Source of the DNA: Actinomycetota bacterium
Lineage (GTDB): Bacteria > Actinomycetota > CADDZG01 > JAHWKV01 > JAOPZY01
Direction: 5' to 3'
DNA: 64,000 bases
Assembly (NCBI GenBank): GCA_035765775.1
Contig: DASTWV010000021.1
Coordinates: forward strand, 62,001 to 126,000
Part shown: positions 30,789 to 38,714 of the stretch, piece by piece
Numbering within the stretch: position 1 is the stretch's first letter
How the letters are laid out: every line of letters starts with the position of its first letter
Notes under the pieces: generated by a model
The model's database searches: none
What the model saw: only the letters and a program-made list of their open reading frames with translations
What the model was told of the DNA's origin: nothing
Program-made: the position numbers and the translations under genes

Positions 30789-33170
30789 TTACGCCGCCTG
30801 CTCGGCTGGGGCCTCCGCCGGCCCCTCGAGGGGAGCGGCGGCCGGTTCCAGCGCCACCGCCAGGACCTCGCCCACCTCGCTGGCGAGGTGGAAGGTCATC
30901 TGCTCCCTGACCGTGGCGGGCAGGTCGTCCAGGTCTGCCTCGTTGCGGGCGGGGAGGATGACCTCCTTCAGGCCCGCCCGGTGGGCGGCCAGCACCTTCT
31001 GCTTCACGCCGCCGATGGGCAGCACCCGGCCCTGCAGGGTGACCTCGCCGGTCATTCCGACCACCGACCGCACCGGGCGCCCGGTGAGCAGGCTGACCAG
31101 GGCGGTGGTCATCGTGACGCCCGCCGAGGGGCCGTCCTTGGGCACCGCCCCGGCGGGGACATGGACGTGGAAGGTCCGGTTGGCGAACGCCGCCGGCTCG
31201 ACGCCGAGTGCCGGTGCGTGGCTGCGCACGTAGGAGAGGGCGATCTGGACCGACTCCTTCATCACGTCGCCCAGCTGTCCCGTGAGGGTGAGCCCGCCGC
31301 CGGCTGGTCCGTTGGCCTCCATGCTGGTCGCCTCGACGAACAGCACGTCGCCCCCGGCGCCGGTGACCGCGAGCCCGGTGGCCACGCCCGGCACCGCCGT
31401 GCGCTCGGCCGCCTCGAAGTGCACCTTGGCCTTGCCCAGGAACTCCCGCACCAGGGCCTCGTCCACCGTCACGGGCGGGGTCAGCGTGCCAGCGGCGACG
31501 CGGGTCGCCGCCTTGCGCAGCACCTTGCCCAGCTCCCGCTCCAGCGTCCGCACCCCGGCTTCCCGGGTGTGCTCGCCGATGATCTTGCGCAGTGCCCCGT
31601 CGGTCACGTCGAGCTCGCCCGGCTGCAGGCCGTTGCGCTCGATCTGGCGCCCGAGCAGGTGGTTGCGGGCGATCGCCAGCTTCTCCTCCTCGGTATAGCC
31701 ATCGATGGGCACGAGCTCCATCCGGTCCAGCAGCGGGCCGGGGATGGTGTCCATCACGTTGGCGGTCGGGATGAAGACCACGTTGGACAGGTCGAGGTCC
31801 ACCTCCAGGTAGTGGTCCCGGAACGAGTGGTTCTGCGCCGGGTCCAGCACCTCGAGCAGCGCCGAGGACGGGTCACCCCGCCAGTCGGAGCCCACCTTGT
31901 CGATCTCGTCCAGCATGATCACCGGGTTGTTGGTGCCGGCCTCCTTCAGCGCCCGGGCAATCCGGCCCGGGAGGGCACCGACGTAGGTCCGCCGGTGGCC
32001 CCGGATCTCGGCCTCGTCGTGGATGCCGCCCAGCGACACCCGGGCGAACTTGCGGCCCATGGCACGGGCCACCGACTCGCCCAGCGACGTCTTGCCGACC
32101 CCCGGGGGGCCGACCAGGGTGATGATCGCCCCGGAGCCGCGGCCGCCAGCGGGCGTGATGCCCCGCTCGTCGCGCAGCTTCTTCACAGCCAGGAACTCGA
32201 TGATGCGGTCCTTGACGTCGTCCAGGCCGGTGTGGTCCTCGTCCAGGATCCGGCGGGCCTCGGTGACGTCGAAGGTGTCGTCGGACGACACCGACCATGG
32301 CAGCTCGACCATCCAGTCCAGGTAGGTGCGGATCCACCCGTACTCCGGGTTCTGCGGCCCCATGCGCTCCAGCCGATCGATCTCCTTCTCGGCCTCCTTG
32401 CGCACCGCCTCGGGCATGCCGGCCTCGGCGACCTTGGTCCGGTACTGGCTGGCCACGTCGTCGTCGCCCTCGCCCAGCTCCTTGCGGATGGCGTCCAACT
32501 GCATGCGCAGGAGGTGCTCGCGCTGTGCCTTGTCCAGGCCCTCGGTGACCGACGACCGGATCTTGTCCTTGAGCGTGCTGTCGGCCAGGACGTCGCGGCC
32601 CCAGGCGATCAGCTTCTCAAGCCGCTGCTCGAGGTCGACGGTCTCCAGGATCTCAACCTTCTGCTCGTGGCTGTAGTGGGGCGAGTAGCCGGAGGTGTCC
32701 GCGATCTGCTCGGGATCCGACATGCCCCGCACGAACCGGGCGGCATCGTTGTTTCCCGCTTGGTCCAGCAGGTTCTCGACGACCGCCTTGTACTCCTTGG
32801 TCAGCTCCCGGGCCCGCAGGCTGGGGGACTGGTCCTCCACTTCTTCGACCTGCACGTACAGCGCGCTGCCCTCGCCGGGCACGCCGGCGCCGATGATGCC
32901 CCGGGAGATGCCCCGGATGACCACGACCTCGCTGCCATTGGGCAGCCGGCCCGTGTCCTCGATCTTGGCGATGGTGCCCACCCGCGCGTAGCGACCATTG
33001 GTCCTCGGGACCACCAGCACCATGCTGGCTGCCTCCCCCTGCGCCGAGCGGGCGGCGTCGAATGCCTGCTGCGCCTCGCCGCTGTCCACCGCAAGGGTGA
33101 CGGCCATGTGCGGAAGGATCACCGCTCGGTCCAGCGGGAGGATGGGCAGGGCTTTGGTGTCAACATCCAT
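30789..33170 (-). CDS. lon: ATP-dependent Lon protease
   Basis: The 793-residue protein has the full LonA layout. An N-terminal substrate-recognition domain starts L-P-I-L-P-L-D-R-A-V-I-L-P. A coiled-coil region and an AAA+ module follow, with Walker A G-P-P-G-V-G-K-T near residue 353 and Walker B I-M-L-D-E-I-D-K. The C-terminal Ser-Lys protease domain has the catalytic serine in P-K-D-G-P-S-A-G near 681 and lysine in G-G-V-K-Q-K near 724. It degrades misfolded and regulatory proteins in the cytoplasm. GGGGAGG precedes the ATG at 33170. It diverges from a secreted esterase gene, and its 3' end faces the amidase gene across the copy A hairpin. Confidence 0.97.
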   Translation of the reverse strand: MDVDTKALPILPLDRAVILPHMAVTLAVDSGEAQQAFDAARSAQGEAASMVLVVPRTNGRYARVGTIAKIEDTGRLPNGSEVVVIRGISRGIIGAGVPGEGSALYVQVEEVEDQSPSLRARELTKEYKAVVENLLDQAGNNDAARFVRGMSDPEQIADTSGYSPHYSHEQKVEILETVDLEQRLEKLIAWGRDVLADSTLKDKIRSSVTEGLDKAQREHLLRMQLDAIRKELGEGDDDVASQYRTKVAEAGMPEAVRKEAEKEIDRLERMGPQNPEYGWIRTYLDWMVELPWSVSSDDTFDVTEARRILDEDHTGLDDVKDRIIEFLAVKKLRDERGITPAGGRGSGAIITLVGPPGVGKTSLGESVARAMGRKFARVSLGGIHDEAEIRGHRRTYVGALPGRIARALKEAGTNNPVIMLDEIDKVGSDWRGDPSSALLEVLDPAQNHSFRDHYLEVDLDLSNVVFIPTANVMDTIPGPLLDRMELVPIDGYTEEEKLAIARNHLLGRQIERNGLQPGELDVTDGALRKIIGEHTREAGVRTLERELGKVLRKAATRVAAGTLTPPVTVDEALVREFLGKAKVHFEAAERTAVPGVATGLAVTGAGGDVLFVEATSMEANGPAGGGLTLTGQLGDVMKESVQIALSYVRSHAPALGVEPAAFANRTFHVHVPAGAVPKDGPSAGVTMTTALVSLLTGRPVRSVVGMTGEVTLQGRVLPIGGVKQKVLAAHRAGLKEVILPARNEADLDDLPATVREQMTFHLASEVGEVLAVALEPAAAPLEGPAEAPAEQAA

Positions 33171-33196
33171 GTGTGATGCCTCCCCTCTCCTCGTGT

Positions 33197-33206
33197 TGCG
33201 TACGCA
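33197..33206. promoter_or_regulatory. 10-bp palindrome in the lon/esterase divergent promoter region
   Basis: TGCGTACGCA is a perfect palindrome about 30 nt upstream of the lon start, in the 225-nt region shared with the divergent esterase gene. Its position suits an operator. It does not match the HspR or CIRCE heat-shock operators. Confidence 0.25.
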
Positions 33207-33395
33207 GAGGTAAACGCTGCCCGGCCCCGGGCATTCCCATTGGGCCCCGGATCGATAGGTGGCAACCTACTGAGGGGGGCCGGGGGACCCGGTCGGGGGG
33301 CCGGAACCAACCCGGCCCGTCAACGTTCAGGTGTGGGGGCCGCGTGCCGATACCCCACCTGGGGGAAGCACTGGCTGCGTCGGGTGAGGCCGAAC

Positions 33396-34508
33396 GTGAG
33401 GGTCGTGAACGTACAACCGGGGAGAACGGCGCCCGCCCTGCGTTGGGGGCTCGGCGGTCTGCTTGGTGTTGCCCTGTGCATCCTCCTCGGGTCCGGGTCC
33501 GCCCCGGCGCCGATCGCCGGCCCGCCGCCCCGCCGAACCCGGCCCTCGACCGCCTCGCAGCTGGTCCACCGGGCGAAGAAACCGGCCGGCACGCTCGGCC
33601 GGACCTCCTCGCAGTCCTCGCAGCTCGCCGATGGCGCCCACACCGGCATGACCCAGGTCACCACGAACGTCATCGTGGGACACACCGAGCGCCACTACGT
33701 GGTCTTCACTCCCTCCAGCCCCGTCGCCCGCCGGGTGCCCGCCCTGGTGGTCCTCCACGGCCGGGACGTCTCGCTCGGTCTTGAGGAGGACCGGGACGGG
33801 CTGCTCCCGCTCGCCGACCAGGGCAAGGCTGTGGTCGTCTACCCGGAGGGCATCCGGCGCTCGTGGAACGCGGGCGCGTGCTGCGGGGCGGCGCAGCTGG
33901 CCGGGGTGGACGACGTGGCCTTCCTGAGCGAGGTCCTCCACCGCTTCGCCACCGACCCCCGCGTCAGCGGCGTCTACCTGGCCGGTTTCAGCAATGGCGG
34001 GCGGATGGCCTACCGGATGGTGTGTGCCGCCCCCTCGCTCGTCCGGGCGTTCGTGGTCGTCGATGCCGTCCCGGCCCTGGACTGCCCCCCGGGGCGGCCG
34101 GTCTCCCTCCTGCAGCTGGACGGCACCGTCGATCCGATCGTAGCCTATGACTCCTCAGTCGACCCCCACGTGACCAACGGCTTCGTCGAGCCCTCGGCCA
34201 CGGACGCGGTGGCGGCGTGGGCCAAGCGGGACGGGTGCTCCGGCCAGGTGGCCAGCCACGCCCTGGGCGAGCTGCAGCTTGCGGTCTGGAGCCAGTGCTC
34301 GCCCGGCACGACGGTGCAGTTCGGTACCTACGAGGGCACCGGCCACGGCTGGCCGCAGGGCGGGCCGGACACGCCCTCGGGCGCGGACGTGCTGTGGACC
34401 TTCGTCACCAGCCCCGGGTCGCAGCCCGCCGTGGGCGCCGTGCCGCCCCGGGCTCTCCCGGTGGGCGCCTCCTCGGCGGCGCTCCCCGAGAGTAGCTCTT
34501 CGTCCTAG
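33396..34508 (+). CDS. secreted esterase, PHB depolymerase/feruloyl esterase-like
   Basis: The 370-residue protein has an N-terminal hydrophobic signal (about residues 14-35), a Pro/Arg/Ser-rich spacer and an alpha/beta hydrolase domain of the LpqC/PHB depolymerase type. The nucleophile elbow is G-F-S-N-G-G-R-M, the oxyanion region V-V-L-H-G-R-D, and a C-terminal histidine lies in G-T-G-H-G-W-P. C-C-G near residue 163 is typical of the family. It should hydrolyse extracellular esters. The GTG at 33396 is chosen because GGTGAGG lies 6 nt upstream and it places the signal segment at the N-terminus. The tail is Ser/Ala-rich. Confidence 0.85.
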   Translation: MRVVNVQPGRTAPALRWGLGGLLGVALCILLGSGSAPAPIAGPPPRRTRPSTASQLVHRAKKPAGTLGRTSSQSSQLADGAHTGMTQVTTNVIVGHTERHYVVFTPSSPVARRVPALVVLHGRDVSLGLEEDRDGLLPLADQGKAVVVYPEGIRRSWNAGACCGAAQLAGVDDVAFLSEVLHRFATDPRVSGVYLAGFSNGGRMAYRMVCAAPSLVRAFVVVDAVPALDCPPGRPVSLLQLDGTVDPIVAYDSSVDPHVTNGFVEPSATDAVAAWAKRDGCSGQVASHALGELQLAVWSQCSPGTTVQFGTYEGTGHGWPQGGPDTPSGADVLWTFVTSPGSQPAVGAVPPRALPVGASSAALPESSSSS

Positions 34509-34537
34509 ATACGTTGGTACCGTCTGGCCGGTTCATT

Positions 34538-34580
34538 CTGGGGAGTTCTTGATCCCGATCCGGGCCAAAAAACTCCCCAG
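34538..34580. terminator. bidirectional terminator-like hairpin between convergent genes
   Basis: CTGGGGAGTT (34538-34547) and AACTCCCCAG (34571-34580) are perfect 10-bp inverted repeats. An A-run adjoins the right arm, giving a U-run in the minus-strand transcript of the neighbouring hydrolase. It lies between the stops of the esterase (plus) and the metallo-hydrolase (minus). Confidence 0.6.
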
Positions 34581-34636
34581 TTCGGGTGGCCGCTCGTTGG
34601 TAATACGCGTGTGGAGAAGCCGCCCTGGGCGCCGCT

Positions 34637-35275
34637 CTACAGGTCGAAGGGGTTCTTGGGCACGAAGACGTGCACCTCCTGCGGCGCCACCAGGGCTGCC
34701 AGGCGCCGGGCGTACGAGGGGTCGCCCACAATGAAGCCAAAGTGCATCGGCACGATGAGCTGGGCACCGATCATCTTCACCGCCTCCACCGCCTCCTCCG
34801 GGCCCATCGTGTAGTGGCCGCCGATGGGGATGAAGGCCACATCGCAGCTGAGTGATTCCATCTCGGGGATGGGGTCGGTGTCGCCGGCGTGGTAGTAGCG
34901 GACTCCGTCGATGGTGAACACGTATCCCACCCACCCGTTGGACTGGGGGTGGAAGCCCAGGCGCTCCTCAGCGGTGTTGTAGGCGGGCACGGCGTCCACC
35001 GAGTAGCCCAGCACCTCGAAGGCGTCGCCCGGGGCCACGACATCGACCGCGCCCGGGATCTGGGCCGCCACGTCGGCGGTGGCGTAGATGGCGGTGGAGT
35101 CCGTGCGAATGCGGGCGATGTCGTCCGGGCTCAAGTGGTCCTGGTGGGCGTGGGTGATGAGGATGGCGTCCGCCGGCGGCGAACCCTCGGGGATGCCCAG
35201 GGGATCGATGTAGAGGTTCTTGTCCCGCTGAAACAGGAACGCGGACTGCTTGAACCACGTTATTCCCTCGATCAT
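34637..35275 (-). CDS. metallo-beta-lactamase-fold hydrolase (UPF0173-like)
   Basis: The 212-residue protein is a short metallo-beta-lactamase-fold enzyme with the zinc motif H42-x-H44-x-D46-H47 in I-T-H-A-H-Q-D-H-L. It also has Y-Y-H-A-G-D-T-D (metal-bridging aspartate) near 133-140, P-I-G-G-H-Y-T-M-G-P-E-E and a C-terminal P-M-H-F-G. It resembles the UPF0173/YtkL and UlaG-like hydrolases, whose natural substrates are mostly unknown. ATG at 35275 has AAGGAG upstream, and the longer frame adds only an Asp/Gly/Arg repeat-like tail. It diverges from a LuxR-type regulator gene, with about 220 nt between them. Confidence 0.88.
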   Translation of the reverse strand: MIEGITWFKQSAFLFQRDKNLYIDPLGIPEGSPPADAILITHAHQDHLSPDDIARIRTDSTAIYATADVAAQIPGAVDVVAPGDAFEVLGYSVDAVPAYNTAEERLGFHPQSNGWVGYVFTIDGVRYYHAGDTDPIPEMESLSCDVAFIPIGGHYTMGPEEAVEAVKMIGAQLIVPMHFGFIVGDPSYARRLAALVAPQEVHVFVPKNPFDL

Positions 35276-35495
35276 CGACTCGCTCCTTGTCTCGTCCCCG
35301 ATCCGGTCCCCGATCGTGTCCCCCGACTGTTTGCCCAATCCGTTGCCCAGCACCGGGAGGCTACCCCATTCCCGGCGTACTCCTGAGCCGGCTCGTGGAT
35401 GGGGCTGGCGCGATCACCCGTGCTATAGGCTTTCCTGGGGCTTTTGGGGAGGGGTGACAAGGCAGGCGCGCTCAAGAGTGCGGGGAAGGCCGGGG

Positions 35496-36161
35496 ATGGC
35501 GAAGCAGGCAGAGGGCTGGCGGGTGCTGATCGTCGATGGCGACGACCTGCGCCGCCGGGACCTTGCCACCGACACCGAGAAGGTCCCCGAGGTCGCCGAC
35601 ATCGTGGTGGCGGCATCGGTCGAGGAGGCGCTGGAGGCCCTGCCGGCCGAGGCCCCCGACGTGTTGATCGTGGACCTCGACGTCGCCCCGCCGCCCGAGG
35701 TGGCGCAGCTGGGCAAGGCGGCCCGCAGTGCCGGGGCCAACGTGCTGCTGGTGATGGCCGGGCAGGATCCCTCGATCCTCGCCGCCGCCATGGAGTGGGC
35801 CTCCGGCTTCCTGCCCCGGACCCCCACCATCACCGTGATCGGGTACGCCATCCAGGTGGCCAGCACCGGTTCCTTTTATATGGAGTCCGATCACGCCCGG
35901 GGCATGGTGGAGGAGTTGGACGCCCTGCGGGAGGTCACCGACCGGGCGCTGGGCAGCGAGTCGCTCACCCCCCGGGAGAAGGAGGTGCTCCGCCTGCTCT
36001 CCGAAGGCCTGTCGGCGCGCCAGATGGCCCGCCAGCTCAAGCTCTCGGAGCGGACCGTCAACACCCACGTCGCCAACGTCTACCGCAAGCTGGCCGTCTC
36101 CAACCGCGTGCAGGCGGTGCGCCAGGCGATCCGGCTGGGGCTGGTCAACGAGTCGAGCTGA
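35496..36161 (+). CDS. LuxR/NarL-type response regulator with atypical receiver
   Basis: The 221-residue protein pairs an N-terminal receiver-like domain with a LuxR helix-turn-helix (about 155-217: L-T-P-R-E-K-E-V-L-R-L-L-S-E-G, then V-N-T-H-V-A-N-V-Y-R-K-L). The receiver has V-D-G-D-D and a possible phospho-acceptor in L-I-V-D-L-D, but I cannot find the usual Thr/Ser...Lys pair, so phosphorylation-independent control is possible. No sensor kinase gene is next to it. It is followed after 55 nt by a small membrane protein, perhaps co-transcribed. GGAAGG precedes the ATG at 35496. Confidence 0.85.
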   Translation: MAKQAEGWRVLIVDGDDLRRRDLATDTEKVPEVADIVVAASVEEALEALPAEAPDVLIVDLDVAPPPEVAQLGKAARSAGANVLLVMAGQDPSILAAAMEWASGFLPRTPTITVIGYAIQVASTGSFYMESDHARGMVEELDALREVTDRALGSESLTPREKEVLRLLSEGLSARQMARQLKLSERTVNTHVANVYRKLAVSNRVQAVRQAIRLGLVNESS

Positions 36162-36216
36162 ACGCCCTCCAGACTCACCCCCACGCACCGAGTCATCAAC
36201 GATTGGAGGCCCGCCC

Positions 36217-36687
36217 ATGAGCCTGTACCAGCACGTCCCCCACCCCCACACCACCCGGCGACGGGCTGATGGGCCCACCAAAGTGGCCGACCAGGCCCAG
36301 GGCTTCAACGGGAAGCTGGCGGTCAAGATCACGGCGGTGGTCGGCACGATGGTCTGCGCCTACCTGTTCACCGCGCTGGCGTTGATCTCGCTGCCCGGGG
36401 CGCTGAAGAGCGGCGACGCGGTGATCATCGTGGCCTGGATCGCCCAGACCTTCATCCAGCTCGTTTTGCTGCCCATCATCATCGTGGGCCAGAACATCCA
36501 GGCCAAGGCGTCCGACAAGCGGGCGGAGGAGACCTATCTGGACGCGGAGGCGGTCCTGCATGAGGCCCAGCAGATCCAGGCGCACCTGGCCGCCCAGGAC
36601 GCCGCCATCGAGGCGATCGCCGCCCAGGCGGGTGTCGCCTTGGCCACAGCTGGGGGGGTCCCGCCGGCGGGTGGGGCGACGGCCTGA
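36217..36687 (+). CDS. small two-helix membrane protein of unknown function
   Basis: The 156-residue protein has a basic, His/Pro-rich N-terminus, two membrane helices at about 36-59 and 68-90, and an Ala/Gln-rich C-terminal helix (about 95-140) that looks like a cytoplasmic coiled coil. The arrangement resembles small DUF1003-like membrane proteins, but I do not recognise a family signature. The ATG at 36217 follows a weak GGAGG-like site. It lies between a LuxR regulator and the collar-protein cluster, separated from the latter by about 400 nt of non-coding DNA. Confidence 0.7.
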   Translation: MSLYQHVPHPHTTRRRADGPTKVADQAQGFNGKLAVKITAVVGTMVCAYLFTALALISLPGALKSGDAVIIVAWIAQTFIQLVLLPIIIVGQNIQAKASDKRAEETYLDAEAVLHEAQQIQAHLAAQDAAIEAIAAQAGVALATAGGVPPAGGATA

Positions 36688-37083
36688 GCCATGCCCGCAG
36701 AGCCTCTTGATGGCAGGGTGTTAGGCGATCGTTAACAAACCGCAGAGTATGTGTTCGACGGCACGCGTGCATGGTTGGGCTGCAGCAATGAATGCACGTT
36801 GTCCTGGTGGTTCCAACCACGACAATGAGTGCTCGGACACTCTTTTATTTATAGAATGCGGCTATCGTCAAGGACCTCGTGATAGTCGCGACGTGGTAGC
36901 ATCGAGCGCTTCCTGCTGAGGGGGCGGCAAACCGAGAATCGCAGCGCGACGGAGGGCTTCCGCTGACCACGCGTTTGGCCGAGCAGGTCCTGTGATCCGG
37001 TTGCGCCCGCGCCCACCAAGCCACGCATGTCGAGCGTTCCAGTGCCCGCGCTAGGCCCCGACCCCGAGGAGGACTGAGCACAC
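36688..37083. other. intergenic promoter region of the collar/Ig-protein locus
   Basis: No supported gene lies here. The region is AT-richer around 36840-36900 (T-T-T-T-A-T-T-T-A-T). It contains the inverted pair CGTGCAT...ATGCACG near 36765-36800 and a small hairpin GTGGTT-CC-AACCAC near 36810. GAGGAGG just before 37084 is the ribosome-binding site of the first collar gene. It probably carries the promoter for the three collar genes and possibly the giant gene downstream. Confidence 0.5.
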
Positions 37084-37584
37084 ATGGGAACCCCCTTTGT
37101 CGGCGAAATCAGGATGTTCGCCGGGAATTTTGCCCCAGTGGGATGGATGTTATGCCAGGGCCAAATCCTTCCTATCGCGGACAACGACGTCCTGTTCAAT
37201 CTGATCGGCACGACCTACGGCGGCGATGGCCAGACCACGTTTGCCCTTCCGAACCTGCAGAGCCGGGTCCCGGTGCATGTGGGGCCCGGCTTCGCCCTCG
37301 GGCAGGCGGCGGGGGTGGAGTCCGTGACGCTCAGCACCGCCCAGATCCCGTCCCACTCCCACGTGCCGATGGCGAACTCTGCCGGCGGGCAGAACGGCCC
37401 CTCCAACAGCGTGTGGGGGCAGAGCACCAGCGTCAACCTCTACGCCCCGGGTCCCGCCAGCTTGGCGATGAACCCCGCGGCCATCGGCGGTGCCGGGGGC
37501 AGCCAACCGCACGACAACATGCTCCCGTTCGTGGTGGTCAACTTCATCATCTCGCTGTTCGGGATCTTCCCGAGCCAATCCTAA
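37084..37584 (+). CDS. phage tail collar-domain (Mdp-like) protein 1
   Basis: The 166-residue protein has the tail-collar/microcystin-dependent-protein signature: an N-terminal F-V-G-E-I-R-M-F-A-G-N-F-A-P-x-G-W, then C-Q-G-Q-I-L-P-I, T-Y-G-G-D-G-Q-T-T-F-A-L-P-N-L-Q-S-R-V-P, and a C-terminal L-P-F-V-V-V-N-F-I-I-S-L-F-G-I-F-P. In phages the collar domain lies in short tail fibres and baseplate-binding proteins. Bacterial Mdp-like proteins with this domain occur in multi-gene groups without a prophage, and their function is not settled. It is the first of three tandem paralogues leading into two giant secreted Ig-repeat proteins. It has no signal peptide. Confidence 0.92.
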   Translation: MGTPFVGEIRMFAGNFAPVGWMLCQGQILPIADNDVLFNLIGTTYGGDGQTTFALPNLQSRVPVHVGPGFALGQAAGVESVTLSTAQIPSHSHVPMANSAGGQNGPSNSVWGQSTSVNLYAPGPASLAMNPAAIGGAGGSQPHDNMLPFVVVNFIISLFGIFPSQS

Positions 37585-37599
37585 TAGGAGGCAAGAGCG

Positions 37600-38094
37600 G
37601 TGTCCGAGCCATTCCTGGGAGAAATCAAGATCGTCTCGTGGAATTTCCCGCCCAAGGGGTGGGCGTTCTGCAATGGCCAGCTCCTCCCCATCAACCAGAA
37701 CCAAGCGCTGTTCTCCATCCTGGGCACAACCTACGGGGGGGACGGCAGGCAGACCTTCGGCCTCCCGAACCTGCAGGGCAGGACTCCCCTGCACGCCGGC
37801 AACGGCATCGTCCTCGGGGAGATGGGCGGAGAAACCAGCCACACGCTGACCATCTCCGAGCTATCTGGCCACACCCACGCCCCCGTCGGCGTGCCCGCAG
37901 CGGCGAACGTCGGCAGCCCCGTCAACGACCTGTGGGCGAACCAGGCAGGGGCGTACGCCACGTCCCCGAATGTCTCCATGGATCCCTCGGGCATCACGCC
38001 AACCGGGGGCAACCAGCCGCACGAGAACATGTCCCCGTACCTGGTCCTCAATTTCGTCATCGCCCTGCAGGGGATCTTCCCCTCACAGAACTAG
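37600..38094 (+). CDS. phage tail collar-domain (Mdp-like) protein 2
   Basis: The 164-residue paralogue keeps the same plan: F-L-G-E-I-K-I-V-S-W-N-F-P-P-K-G-W, C-N-G-Q-L-L-P-I, T-Y-G-G-D-G-R-Q-T-F-G-L-P-N-L-Q-G-R and Y-L-V-L-N-F-V-I-A-L-Q-G-I-F-P-S. It starts with GTG at 37600 after AGGAGG, 15 nt downstream of the first copy, so the trio is an operon. The middle (about 85-140) is the variable part among the three copies, as expected if this region forms the exposed head of a trimeric collar. No export signal is visible, so release or assembly must use another route. Confidence 0.92.
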   Translation: MSEPFLGEIKIVSWNFPPKGWAFCNGQLLPINQNQALFSILGTTYGGDGRQTFGLPNLQGRTPLHAGNGIVLGEMGGETSHTLTISELSGHTHAPVGVPAAANVGSPVNDLWANQAGAYATSPNVSMDPSGITPTGGNQPHENMSPYLVLNFVIALQGIFPSQN

Positions 38095-38115
38095 ACACCG
38101 AGGAGCGCGCTTCCC

Positions 38116-38643
38116 ATGTCCGACCCATTCGTCGCTGAGATCCGCATCTTCACCGGCAACTTCGCCCCCAGGGGCTGGGCACTGTGTGACGGCCAACTCA
38201 TGTCCATCTCGCAGAACACGGCCCTGTTCTCCCTGCTGGGGACGACATACGGCGGGAACGGTACCTCCAACTTCGCCCTCCCCAACCTGCAGGGATGTGC
38301 CCCCATGCAGGCGGGTCAGGGCCCCGGCCTTTCGCTGCGGGACCTGGGCGAGACCGGGGGAGACCAAGCGGTCACGCTCCTCCAGACGGAGATGCCGATG
38401 CACCCCCACACGGCACAGGCTGCCGCCGCAGCCGGTGCGTCCGGCGACCCGACCAACAAGTGCTGGGCCGAAGGAGAGCACCGCACCGACGTCCTCTATT
38501 CCAACCAGACGACGGGCACACAGCCGATGTCGCCGCTGGCGACGAACGTCGCAGGGGGATCGCTGCCCCACAACAACATGCCGCCATTTTTGGGCCTGAA
38601 TTTCATCATCGCCTTGCAAGGGGTTTTTCCGGCTCGCAGCTGA
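38116..38643 (+). CDS. phage tail collar-domain (Mdp-like) protein 3
   Basis: The 175-residue third paralogue reads F-V-A-E-I-R-I-F-T-G-N-F-A-P-R-G-W, C-D-G-Q-L-M-S-I, T-Y-G-G-N-G-T-S-N-F-A-L-P-N-L-Q-G and L-G-L-N-F-I-I-A-L-Q-G-V-F-P. It is 21 nt from the second copy, with GAGGAG upstream of its ATG. Its central segment carries Cys residues (C-A-P-M-Q, C-W-A-E-G) not seen in copies 1 and 2. The giant beta-helix/Ig gene begins 71 nt after its stop, suggesting co-transcription. Whether it forms a mixed fibre with its siblings is inference. Confidence 0.92.
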   Translation: MSDPFVAEIRIFTGNFAPRGWALCDGQLMSISQNTALFSLLGTTYGGNGTSNFALPNLQGCAPMQAGQGPGLSLRDLGETGGDQAVTLLQTEMPMHPHTAQAAAAAGASGDPTNKCWAEGEHRTDVLYSNQTTGTQPMSPLATNVAGGSLPHNNMPPFLGLNFIIALQGVFPARS

Positions 38644-38714
38644 TGTGAATGCGCTCCAGCGCTCCGCTTGAGCGCAGGGAGGTACCCAGCACGTTTTCTC
38701 ACGGGGGGGTTGAG

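Noticed and set aside
37084-38643. Prophage remnant
   Set aside because: Collar domains are phage-like, but no capsid, terminase, tail tube, integrase or attachment site is present, and Mdp-like trios are known as bacterial genes.
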